DNA from: Acidaminococcaceae bacterium
Lineage (GTDB): Bacteria > Bacillota > Negativicutes > Acidaminococcales > Acidaminococcaceae
NCBI GenBank assembly: GCA_017405945.1
Contig: JAFQZL010000063.1
Span: 16,622-80,621 of the forward strand
Reading direction: 5' to 3'
Length of the DNA: 64,000 nucleotides
Shown here: in pieces, positions 37,599 through 44,723 of the stretch
Layout: every line of letters begins with the position of its first letter
How positions within the stretch are numbered: position 1 is the first letter of the stretch
Program-made: the position numbers and the translations under genes
Notes under the pieces: model-generated
Databases searched by the model: none
Seen by the model: only the letters and a program-made list of their open reading frames with translations
Told to the model about the DNA's origin: nothing

Positions 37599-38390
37599 AT
37601 GAAAAAAATTCTGTGCTTTGTGTTAGCAATTCTTTGCCTGCTTGCCGTTGCGGGCTGTGGTGGAGGAGCTAAAAAGGCGGAGGTTCCTGCCCAGAAACAG
37701 GCTGCCGCGGAAAAGGTGCTGCGAGTGGGCACCGATGCGGACTATCCACCCTTTGAATATTATCAGGAATCCACCAAGGCCTTTATCGGTTTTGACGTGG
37801 AGCTGGTGCAGGGCGTTGCCAGAGAGATGGGCTATAGCAGGGTGGAGTTCGTGGATCTGGAATTCAACAATCTGCTGCCGTCCCTGAAGGATGGACAGGT
37901 AGATGCGGTAATTTCCTGCATGAATATTACAGAGGAGCGCAAAAAGGCAGCTGATTTCACGGAGCCCTATCTTGTCAGTTCCAACGTGGTGATTGGTCCC
38001 GCGAACGCGAAACCCGGCAGCGTGGACGTCATGAAGGACAAACGCATTGCGGCAGAGATTGGCAGTATCCACGAGAAACAGGTTAAAAAGTATTCAAATA
38101 CTGTCATTGAATGCGGCGGAGCGGAAGAAGCCCTGAAGATGATCGTAGATAAAAAGGCGGACTTTGCTGTTATGGATAATTATACGGCGCGCTTTTTCAT
38201 TACCAATTTTTACAATGGGAAGCTGAACATTGTGGCAACTCTGCCTGACGAATCAGATAACGGGATTGCCATAGCCGTTGCCAAAGGCAATACGAAACTG
38301 CTGTCCCAGCTGAATGAAGGCTTGCAGAAATATCAGGCGCAGGCTTCTTTCCACCAGCTTAAGAACAACTATTTTGGAAAACTGAAATAA
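37599..38390 (+). CDS. Polar amino-acid-type ABC binding lipoprotein (family 3), orphan
   Basis: Extracytoplasmic binding protein of 263 residues. The signal peptide ends in lipobox VAGC. The family-3 pattern is clear: LRVGTDADYPPFEYY, IGFDVELVQGVAREMGY, FNNLLPSLKDGQVDAVISCMNIT and RKKAADFTEPYL, then a hinge and second lobe. The family binds glutamine, glutamate, arginine and similar ligands; the exact ligand is not readable here. The ribosome site is GGAGG. No permease or ATPase gene accompanies it, and a strong terminator follows, so it is a single-gene unit. Confidence 0.9.
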   Translation: MKKILCFVLAILCLLAVAGCGGGAKKAEVPAQKQAAAEKVLRVGTDADYPPFEYYQESTKAFIGFDVELVQGVAREMGYSRVEFVDLEFNNLLPSLKDGQVDAVISCMNITEERKKAADFTEPYLVSSNVVIGPANAKPGSVDVMKDKRIAAEIGSIHEKQVKKYSNTVIECGGAEEALKMIVDKKADFAVMDNYTARFFITNFYNGKLNIVATLPDESDNGIAIAVAKGNTKLLSQLNEGLQKYQAQASFHQLKNNYFGKLK

Positions 38391-38454
38391 AAAGGAGCCT
38401 TGCCCTTTCGCAGTAAAACGCTGGCAAAATTTAACATAACGATCATAAAAAACA

Positions 38455-38491
38455 ACCCGGTACGGTTTTAATCCGTACCGGGAATTTTTTT
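38455..38491 (+). terminator. Terminator of the family-3 binding-protein gene
   Basis: The stem CCCGGTACGG/CCGTACCGGG (10 bp) has a 7-nt loop and is followed by seven T. Confidence 0.9.
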
Positions 38492-38539
38492 ATCTGTAAT
38501 CCAAAAGCAGAAATCTTAAATTAGAAATAGGAGTTTCTG

Positions 38540-38569
38540 TTGTTCTGAAATATGTGGTAAAATTATAAA
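38540..38569 (+). promoter_or_regulatory. Promoter of the orphan family-5 binding-protein gene
   Basis: TTGTTC and TATAAA are separated by 18 bp, ~70 bp before the gene. Confidence 0.5.
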
Positions 38570-38645
38570 CGATAAAGAGTGGCTTCAAATGAATGATTAA
38601 CCCGGGTATTTGTTTATATAAAGCAGGAGAGGAAACGGAAAACAC

Positions 38646-40244
38646 ATGAAAGCTATTTGGAAAAAATCTGCAGTAATCGCACTTGCAGGGCTGCTGGCTT
38701 TATCGGTTGCGGGCTGTGGAGACGGAAATAAAAAGGCAGACGGTGGCAAAGATGCTGATACAAAAGATACACTGAAAGTTGCCGCTTCCAGCTTTGCGGA
38801 CTCCCTGGAACCTGCTGTTGATTACAACGGCTGGCAGGTTATCCGTTACGGCATCGGAGAAACCCTGGTCAAATTTGATAAAAAGATGAACGTTACCCCG
38901 TGGCTGGCAGAAAGCTGGAAGATCAGCGACGACAGGCTGACCTGGACTTTCAGGATCAACGACAAGGCTATGTTTTCTAACGGCAACAAGGTGACCGGTG
39001 ATGCAGCAGCCAAATCATTGCTGCGTACGTTAGAAAAATCTCCCCGTGCCAAACGCATGCTCCGGATTGTTTCCATCAAAGGAGAAGGCCAGAATGTGTT
39101 GATCAGAACCGAACGGTCTGTTCCGACCCTTCCGGAAATGTTGGGAGATCCCCTGTTCCTGATAGTTGACACTTCTGCTACAGACAGGGATTACGAAAAG
39201 ATGGGGCCCATTGGCACAGGCCCCTACGTGGTAAAATCCTTTACAAAAGAAAAATGTATATTGGAGCGGAACGAAAAATACTGGAAGGGCAGGGCTTTTT
39301 ACAGGAATCTGGATGTTTTTGCCATGGGTGATTCCAGGAACCGCGCCATGGCGCTGAAGAAGGGAGAAATCGATGTGGCTGCGGACATATCTTCCGGCGA
39401 TTTAGACATGTTTAAAGACACAAAGAAATTCCGTATCAGTGAAATTGCTTCCGTGCGCAGCGTTGTAGCCCGCCTGACCGTTAAGGAAGACAGACCGTTA
39501 TCTGACAAACGGGTCCGGGAAGCCCTGGCATCCGCATTAGACCGCCGGGCTTACTGCAAGGTTCTTCTGAAAGACACTTTTATCTCCGGCGGACCGATGC
39601 TGCCGCCGTCTGTTAACTATGGATTTAACGAACTGATAAAATCGGATAAGAACCAGTACAATGTGGGAAGAGCCAGAAAATTGCTGGCTGACGCAGGCTG
39701 GAAAGATACCAACGGCGATGGCTTTGTTGATAAAAACGGCAAAAATTTGGAACTTGATTGCTGCTTCTGCAGCAACAGGGCGGAGCTGCCTCTGTTTGCG
39801 GAAGCAACCCGCTCTGATGCCAGGCGGGTAGGCATCAAAATCAACCTGAAGAATGTGGATTACACCGAGATTGATAAAATTGGCAGGGAAGGTTCCGGTG
39901 ATTTGTGCATCTCTAATATACTAACTGTTCAGGGCGATCCTGAAGTTTTTATGAACATGTACGTAAAGACCAACGAAAACAACAGCAATCCTGGTAACGG
40001 AGGCGGATTCAGCAACGCCGGGTATGACGGACTGTCCGATAAATTGGCAGTGGAATTCGATCCGGCCAAACGCTGTGAGCTGATTATCGGGATGGAAAAA
40101 ATCGCTTTGGAAGAACTTCCGCTGATTGTTTACGGTTATCCCCGGACCAATATTGTTTCCAAAGCGGAGATTGCCAATGCTGATATTTATCCCTGTGATT
40201 ATTACTGGGAAATCAAAGACTGGAAACCGGCAGCGATACAATAA
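38646..40244 (+). CDS. Family-5 ABC binding lipoprotein (nickel/peptide type), orphan
   Basis: Binding lipoprotein of 532 residues, lipobox VAGC, related to the protein at 28347. Shared blocks are RYGIGETLVKFDKKMNVTPWLAESW, LTWTFRINDKAMFSNG, IGTGPYVVKSF and DAGWKDTNGDGFVDKNGK. The N-terminal half resembles NikA-like proteins rather than broad peptide binders, but I cannot prove the ligand. No permease or ATPase is adjacent; it may feed the importer at 30093-33622. It has its own promoter. Confidence 0.86.
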   Translation: MKAIWKKSAVIALAGLLALSVAGCGDGNKKADGGKDADTKDTLKVAASSFADSLEPAVDYNGWQVIRYGIGETLVKFDKKMNVTPWLAESWKISDDRLTWTFRINDKAMFSNGNKVTGDAAAKSLLRTLEKSPRAKRMLRIVSIKGEGQNVLIRTERSVPTLPEMLGDPLFLIVDTSATDRDYEKMGPIGTGPYVVKSFTKEKCILERNEKYWKGRAFYRNLDVFAMGDSRNRAMALKKGEIDVAADISSGDLDMFKDTKKFRISEIASVRSVVARLTVKEDRPLSDKRVREALASALDRRAYCKVLLKDTFISGGPMLPPSVNYGFNELIKSDKNQYNVGRARKLLADAGWKDTNGDGFVDKNGKNLELDCCFCSNRAELPLFAEATRSDARRVGIKINLKNVDYTEIDKIGREGSGDLCISNILTVQGDPEVFMNMYVKTNENNSNPGNGGGFSNAGYDGLSDKLAVEFDPAKRCELIIGMEKIALEELPLIVYGYPRTNIVSKAEIANADIYPCDYYWEIKDWKPAAIQ

Positions 40245-40324
40245 TAGTAAAAAAGAGCGAAGCCGGCTGTATACTGACATTTAAAGCAAAACAGCGTACT
40301 GCTCCTGTTCAGGCAAACCGGTAA

Positions 40325-40357
40325 AAAATTATCCGGACGGTTATGTGCCGTCCGGAT
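40325..40357 (-). terminator. Terminator of rubrerythrin (minus strand)
   Basis: The perfect 10-bp stem ATCCGGACGG/CCGTCCGGAT has a 7-nt loop. On the minus strand it is followed by AATTTTTTAC. The plus strand has A instead of T there, so it serves the minus-strand gene. Confidence 0.85.
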
Positions 40358-40377
40358 CTGAAAAAAAGAAAGTATAC

Positions 40378-40950
40378 TTAATAATTCTCAGCCTTGATCG
40401 CGAAGAAAGATTTCGGATGAGCACATACCGGGCATTCTTCCGGCGCTTCTACCGATTCAGCTACATATCCGCAGTTAGCGCACATCCACAGTTTTTTCTC
40501 ATCCCGTTTGAACAGTTTCTCATTTTCTATGTTGGCCAGCAACAGCCGGTACTGTTTTTCGTGCCGTTTTTCAATTTCCGCTACCCGTTCAAACAGGAAA
40601 GCGATTTCATCAAAGCCTTCTTCTTTGGCGGTTTTGGCGAATTCCGGATACATGGAGGTCCATTCTTCGTTTTCCCCGTCAGCAGCCATTTTCAGATGTT
40701 CGGCAGTGGGTTTGGAGAAATCCCCCAGCAGCCAGAACCAGATTTTGGCATGAGCCCGTTCCTGGGCGGCAGTTTCATCCAGGATATCCGCGATCTGACG
40801 GCTCATTTTGCTGTCCTTTTCTGCCTGGCGGGCAAACAATGTGTATTTTACGTGGGCCTGGGATTCGCCTGCAAAGGCTGCTGCCAGGTTTTTTTCTGTC
40901 TGGGTGCCTTTCAGCCGTTTCATCTCTTCCATTGCTTTTGCTTCGTTCAT
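40378..40950 (-). CDS. rbr: Rubrerythrin
   Basis: Cytoplasmic non-haem di-iron peroxidase that removes hydrogen peroxide in anaerobes. The protein has 190 residues, normal length. The ferritin-like domain has the di-iron ligands in [16 protein letters not shown] (~25-40), [14 protein letters not shown] and [16 protein letters not shown]. The C-terminal rubredoxin domain has CANCGY and [11 protein letters not shown]. The start has AAGGAGGAAT. Its promoter (41012-41040) is overlapped by a PerR-like palindrome, which fits peroxide control. Confidence 0.95.
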   Translation of the reverse strand: MNEAKAMEEMKRLKGTQTEKNLAAAFAGESQAHVKYTLFARQAEKDSKMSRQIADILDETAAQERAHAKIWFWLLGDFSKPTAEHLKMAADGENEEWTSMYPEFAKTAKEEGFDEIAFLFERVAEIEKRHEKQYRLLLANIENEKLFKRDEKKLWMCANCGYVAESVEAPEECPVCAHPKSFFAIKAENY

Positions 40951-41011
40951 GTGTTGATTCCTCCTTAATTCTAATAATTAATTTTTTCCAGACTTGTAGT
41001 TGTCTGATACC

Positions 41012-41040
41012 ATTATAATTCAATTATTACGATGAAGCAA
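41012..41040 (-). promoter_or_regulatory. Rubrerythrin promoter with PerR/Fur-like box
   Basis: On the minus strand TTGCTT and TATAAT are separated by 17 bp. The near-palindrome TAATAATTGAATTATAA (plus-strand 41013-41029) covers the spacer and -10. It resembles but does not exactly match the PerR consensus TTATAATnATTATAA. Confidence 0.6.
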
Positions 41041-41112
41041 TTAAAAAGACATGAATCTTTTCTTTTTCCATATTTCCCAATCTTATTTTAATAAGAATTA
41101 ATGCTATTAGTA

Positions 41113-41149
41113 TTGCATTTTTATATGTTATAACTTATAATTATCATAA
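41113..41149 (+). promoter_or_regulatory. CbiK-like gene promoter with PerR/Fur box
   Basis: TTGCAT and TATAAT (41136-41141) are separated by 17 bp. TTATAATTATCATAA at 41135-41149 matches the PerR box TTATAATnATTATAA at 13 of 14 fixed positions and overlaps the -10. The Fur box is closely similar, so the regulator could be either. Confidence 0.65.
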
Positions 41150-41240
41150 CTGTTGGGATGCAGCCTGCTTCCGCAGTGTATGTTACCGCGAACATGAACC
41201 TTAAGTTTTTTCCGTCAGGCAGAGAAAGAGGTCATCCGTT

Positions 41241-42263
41241 ATGAAAAAGTTTCGAAAAATACTTGCTGACATATTATTATCCGCTTGCGGTATGGCATTT
41301 GCCGTACCGGGGCACGCAGGTTATAAACTCAGTGACGAGGTGAAAAAACCAACACCGGCGTTGTTGGAAGCATCGGAAATCGGGGTAAGGGTCTTTAATA
41401 ATAAAGCGATGCAGGACCTGCCCGACAAGGACGCTTTGGTGGTGATGTCCTTCGGCACCACAATGAAAGAGACGAGAGACAAGACCATTAATGCTACACT
41501 AGCGGAGATCCGGAACGCGTTACCTGATGTCAAAGTTGTGGTGGCTTATACATCCCACATTATAATTGACCGCATCAAAGCAAAGGAAGGTGTTGTCGTT
41601 CCCACGCCGGAGGAAGCGCTGGAACAGTTGAAAGCGGAAGGCTATACCCGCATTGCTCTGGCGTCCCTGGATATTATTCCCGGCATGGAGTATGACTATA
41701 AGTGCGGCATTTACAGAAACTATCGTAATCAGTTCAAGAAGATGACCATGGGGCTGCCCCTTTTATTCTGGCAGGGGCAGGAGGACCAGCGGGATGATGT
41801 GGCTGAAACGGTGGAAGCCTTTGCCACACAGTTCCCTGATCTGGCCGGTGACGAGGCGTTGCTGGTCATGACTCACGGTACGCCCCATCCTTCCAACGCG
41901 TTTTATGCCGTTATCCAGGACCGCCTGAATAAACTGGGGCGGGGCAACATCCATGTGTACAGCGTGGAAGGCATGCCAGTACTGGAACACGTCATTCCCG
42001 TACTGAAAGAGGAAGGCGTGAAGCACGTAACCCTGATGCCCATGATGATGGTGGCAGGGGATCACGCCAATAACGACATGGCGGGGGACGAAGACGATTC
42101 CCACAAAGTGATTCTGCAAAAAGAAGGTTTTACCGTTACGCCCTATATCCATGGCATGGGTGAGAATCCGGCTGTTCGCAGGATTTTCGTGGAGCGTGCC
42201 CTGGAAAGCTGGGATGCGTTGCAGAATGCAGCTGAAGGCCGGACAGGAGGCATGCCTCATTGA
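41241..42263 (+). CDS. cbiK: Exported CbiK-type sirohydrochlorin cobalto/ferrochelatase
   Basis: Class II chelatase related to CbiK, 340 residues against ~265 for cytosolic CbiK. The extra length includes an N-terminal signal sequence (KILADILLSACGMAFAVPGHA), so the product is probably periplasmic, as described for a CbiK form in Desulfovibrio. Family motifs: VMSFGTTMKETRDKT, the likely metal-site residues in VMTHGTPHPSNAFY (~210-223) and MMMVAGDHANNDMAGDE (~267-283). Cobalt or iron insertion cannot be told apart by sequence. The PerR/Fur-like box in its promoter points to iron or oxidative control rather than to B12. A bidirectional terminator follows. Confidence 0.87.
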   Translation: MKKFRKILADILLSACGMAFAVPGHAGYKLSDEVKKPTPALLEASEIGVRVFNNKAMQDLPDKDALVVMSFGTTMKETRDKTINATLAEIRNALPDVKVVVAYTSHIIIDRIKAKEGVVVPTPEEALEQLKAEGYTRIALASLDIIPGMEYDYKCGIYRNYRNQFKKMTMGLPLLFWQGQEDQRDDVAETVEAFATQFPDLAGDEALLVMTHGTPHPSNAFYAVIQDRLNKLGRGNIHVYSVEGMPVLEHVIPVLKEEGVKHVTLMPMMMVAGDHANNDMAGDEDDSHKVILQKEGFTVTPYIHGMGENPAVRRIFVERALESWDALQNAAEGRTGGMPH

Positions 42264-42286
42264 AACTGAACAATTGAAAGAAAAGA

Positions 42287-42331
42287 TAAAACGAAAAGCC
42301 CGCATGGTCCAATGCGGGCTTTTCGTTTTGC
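42287..42331 (+). terminator. Bidirectional terminator after the CbiK-like gene
   Basis: The perfect stem CGAAAAGCCCGCAT/ATGCGGGCTTTTCG has a short loop and is flanked by AAAA on the left and TTTT on the right, so it works in both directions. Confidence 0.88.
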
Positions 42332-42474
42332 TGTTTGGTGATAAAAGGTGAAGAAGAAGGATTAGGGGTTTTGTCTTGGCAGATGGTTTCTGGCCATCTT
42401 TATTTGCTACACTAATTATAATTATTTGCAATAAAATTATCAACAGATTAAAGTTATTTATTGATAATATTTAC

Positions 42475-42678
42475 TCATTGTTTTTCTTGACTCATATCTT
42501 CCAATACGGCTACCAGGGCAAGCTTGGCTTCTTCCAACCGGTCCAGGTCATAGATGATATCCCGGACCAGAAAATCTTTGGTGCTGACCGTGTTGCTGAT
42601 ACTGTCAATTACTTCGTCCATGCGTTTCAGCACGCCGTATAAAATATCCTTCCGGGTAACGTCACGGTTCAATTCCAT
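42475..42678 (-). CDS. Small helical protein of unknown function
   Basis: A 67-residue acidic protein predicted to be almost entirely helical (RKDILYGVLKRMDEVIDSISN, YDLDRLEEAKLALVAVLEDM). No signal peptide, Cys pair or known domain is seen. It is supported as a gene by a clear GGAGGT ribosome site 7-8 nt before its ATG and by its place 64 bp behind the iron-type binding protein gene on the same strand. Function is not recognised. Confidence 0.62.
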   Translation of the reverse strand: MELNRDVTRKDILYGVLKRMDEVIDSISNTVSTKDFLVRDIIYDLDRLEEAKLALVAVLEDMSQEKQ

Positions 42679-42742
42679 AGATGGTACCTCCGGTTTCTTA
42701 TGACTGATAATTCAAACTATAATAATAACAGTTATTGCTTTT

Positions 42743-43780
42743 TTATTTTCCGGTCGCTTTTTCCCACTTATTCACTACTTCGTCGCGGTGCCTGCCTGCC
42801 CACAGGAAATTGTATTTAATCAGCCTTGTGCCTTTCAGTTCGTCTGCCTGTTTGGGCGGTTTGGCATCGGGGTGGGTGAGGAACTGGTAGGAACCAACAG
42901 TCTGACCGATTTCCTGCGCTTTAGCTGTCAGACACCAGTCAATGAACCGCTTGGCTGCCTCCTGATCGGGACCGCCCTTGATCAGAGATACGGCACCCAC
43001 TTCATATCCGGTGCCTTCCGATGGATGGGTAAGAACCAGGTCTTTCATGCCGCCTTCCCGGAATTTGATGGCATCGTGCAGGAAAGAGATGCCGATCAGG
43101 CACTCGCCCTGGCCTGCCATTTTAGCCGGAGCGGAACCGGACTTCTGATAGTTCTTTATCTGTTTGTCCAGTTTCGCCATATATTCCAGCGCGTCTTCTT
43201 CACCACGGAGCTGGAACATGGAAGCCAGCAGCGTATAGCCGGTGCCTGAAGATTTGGGGTTGGGCATGACGATCTGTCCCTGGTATTCGGGCTTCAGCAG
43301 GTCGTTCCAGCTCTTAGGCGGTTCCAGATTCTTTTCCTTTAACAGTTTGCTGTTTGATGCAAAGCCCAGATAACCTACATAGACCCCGGTCCAGAATCCG
43401 TCCCGGTCCCTGAATCGGTCAGGAATTTTGGCTGCATTGGGGGAAACGTATTTTTCCAGCAGCCCGTCCGCTTTGGCCTGGATCTGGCCGTCTGCCGGCC
43501 CACCGAACCAGACGGAAGCCTTCGGCGCTTCTTTTTCCGCTTTCAGCCGCTGCAGGGTTTCCCCGGACGACATACGCACCGCGGTCACTTTGATTCCGGT
43601 CTCTTTTTCAAAGGCGGCTACGTCCGCCGCCATGAAATCCTCTAATGCACCCCAGTAAATCGTCAGCTTCTTTGTTTCAGGCCTGGCGGTTTCTTTTTTA
43701 TCGCCGCCGCAACCGCCGAGTGAGAACAGCAATAAGCCGGTAAGTGACAAGGCGCAAACAACTCTCAGGTTTCTTTTCAT
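42743..43780 (-). CDS. Iron-type ABC binding lipoprotein (family 1), orphan
   Basis: Binding lipoprotein of 345 residues with lipobox LGGC, same family as the product at 25564. Typical blocks: KLTIYWGALEDFMAADVAAFEKETGIKV, SVWFGGPADGQIQA, KSWNDLLKPEYQGQIVMPNPKSSGTGY and GYEVGAVSLIKGGPDQEAAKRFIDWCL. Such proteins carry ferric iron, 2-aminoethylphosphonate or thiamine; iron is the simplest guess given the neighbouring chelatase and Fur-like boxes. The ribosome site is AAAAGGAG. No permease or ATPase is nearby; a 67-residue gene follows. Confidence 0.82.
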   Translation of the reverse strand: MKRNLRVVCALSLTGLLLFSLGGCGGDKKETARPETKKLTIYWGALEDFMAADVAAFEKETGIKVTAVRMSSGETLQRLKAEKEAPKASVWFGGPADGQIQAKADGLLEKYVSPNAAKIPDRFRDRDGFWTGVYVGYLGFASNSKLLKEKNLEPPKSWNDLLKPEYQGQIVMPNPKSSGTGYTLLASMFQLRGEEDALEYMAKLDKQIKNYQKSGSAPAKMAGQGECLIGISFLHDAIKFREGGMKDLVLTHPSEGTGYEVGAVSLIKGGPDQEAAKRFIDWCLTAKAQEIGQTVGSYQFLTHPDAKPPKQADELKGTRLIKYNFLWAGRHRDEVVNKWEKATGK

Positions 43781-44061
43781 AAGACAGGCTCCTTTTCCGT
43801 TGGATTGTGAGAGTGAAAAATAAAAAACAATATACTTACTTAATACAAAATATATCGTAAATCAAATTAATTACTGATTTATATTCATAAGATAATTCTA
43901 TCAGAAAGCCTGCATTTCGACAATACCATAAAGTAAAAAAGGAAAGCAAAACGGCTACGCAACTATTTGCCGCACAAGTTATATTTAAAAAACCTGCTAT
44001 CAATATTGAGTTTTATTAGCAAGTAAAATTTAAAATCTTATAATAAAAAATAACAAATAAC
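43781..44061. other. AT-rich gap before the cobalamin-controlled operon
   Basis: About 280 bp of AT-rich sequence. It must hold the minus-strand promoter of the binding protein; TTGATT-17-TAAGTA is a weak candidate near 43830-43860. A GATA....TATC half-palindrome lies near 43891-43902. I see no gene here. Confidence 0.5.
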
Positions 44062-44090
44062 TTGACATTCTTAATAATAATAATTATTAT
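44062..44090 (+). promoter_or_regulatory. Promoter of the mutase operon overlapped by a perfect palindrome
   Basis: TTGACA and TATTAT are separated by 17 bp. ATAATAAT-A-ATTATTAT (44074-44090) is a perfect 8-1-8 palindrome covering the spacer and -10. It shares the AATAATnATTATT core with the palindrome at 25272. A leader hairpin GGAAACCGGTC/GACCGTTTCC follows at 44103-44138. Confidence 0.65.
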
Positions 44091-44173
44091 ATTAGTGGAC
44101 AGGGAAACCGGTCATGCAACTCAAATCCGACCGTTTCCGGTGAAGAGTGTTTTAAAACTTAATACAATGAATA

Positions 44174-44330
44174 ATACAGGTGCCCGCAAGGGCCCAACAG
44201 AGAAGTCCGGTGCAAATCCGGCGCGGTCCCGCCGCTGTAAGGGGGAGCGAACTTCAAAGATGTCACTGAAACAAAAGGTTTTGGGAAGGCGAAGCGAGCG
44301 ATGAACCCAAGTCAGAAGAACTGCCTGTAT
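44174..44330 (+). promoter_or_regulatory. Cobalamin (B12) riboswitch
   Basis: The closing stem is ATACAGG (44174-44180) with CCTGTAT (44324-44330). The conserved core AGTCCGGTGCAAATCCGGCG is at 44204-44223, followed by GGTCCCGCCGCTGTAA. The B12 box AGTCAGAAGAACTGCCTGT is at 44310-44328. It controls the B12-dependent mutase genes downstream. Confidence 0.93.
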
Positions 44331-44410
44331 AAACTCCCATTTCTTGACCCGCGAGCGACGGGGAGGAGATGACTGCAAAGCCGTTAACCGGTGGGCAGCT
44401 GCCTTCAAAC

Positions 44411-44442
44411 CGTCTTTTCGATAACGAAAAGGCGTTTTTTAT
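44411..44442 (+). terminator. Terminator of the riboswitch expression platform
   Basis: The stem CGTCTTTTCG/CGAAAAGGCG with loop ATAA is followed by TTTTTTATTT. It lies ~80 nt after the riboswitch core and ~280 nt before the first gene, so it should set read-through. Confidence 0.85.
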
Positions 44443-44510
44443 TTAGTTTATATAACGGCCTGGACAACCGTCATATAATGATTTGCCATTCTCAAACCTT
44501 CCGAATTAAC

Positions 44511-44548
44511 GTGCGCGGTAACGCAGCCGGACACTGGGTTACCCGCAC
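44511..44548 (+). other. Unassigned hairpin between riboswitch terminator and mutA
   Basis: GTGCGCGGTAAC pairs with GTTACCCGCAC (11 bp, one bulge) around a 15-nt loop. It sits in a ~280-nt stretch after the riboswitch terminator with no gene. Function unknown. Confidence 0.5.
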
Positions 44549-44723
44549 GGATCTGAAGGTGAAGGAAGAGGATGAAACGGCAGCGGCAGTGATCACTCTC
44601 ACACGAGCAGGGCTTTTTTATTGGGTAACATCCATCCGGCAACGGGTGGTTTTACATAGATTCAGCGACCGGGCGCATTTCCCGGAAGGAGAATCAAAAA
44701 TCTTATGAGGAGGTAAATTGTTT

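Noticed and set aside
40345..40968. 207-codon open frame on the plus strand
   Set aside because: Phe-rich shadow opposite rubrerythrin, whose metal ligands are all present.
43885..43905. Fur box upstream of the minus-strand iron-type binding protein
   Set aside because: GATAATTCTATC is palindromic but lacks the central base of the 6-1-6 pattern, so the match is weak in AT-rich DNA.
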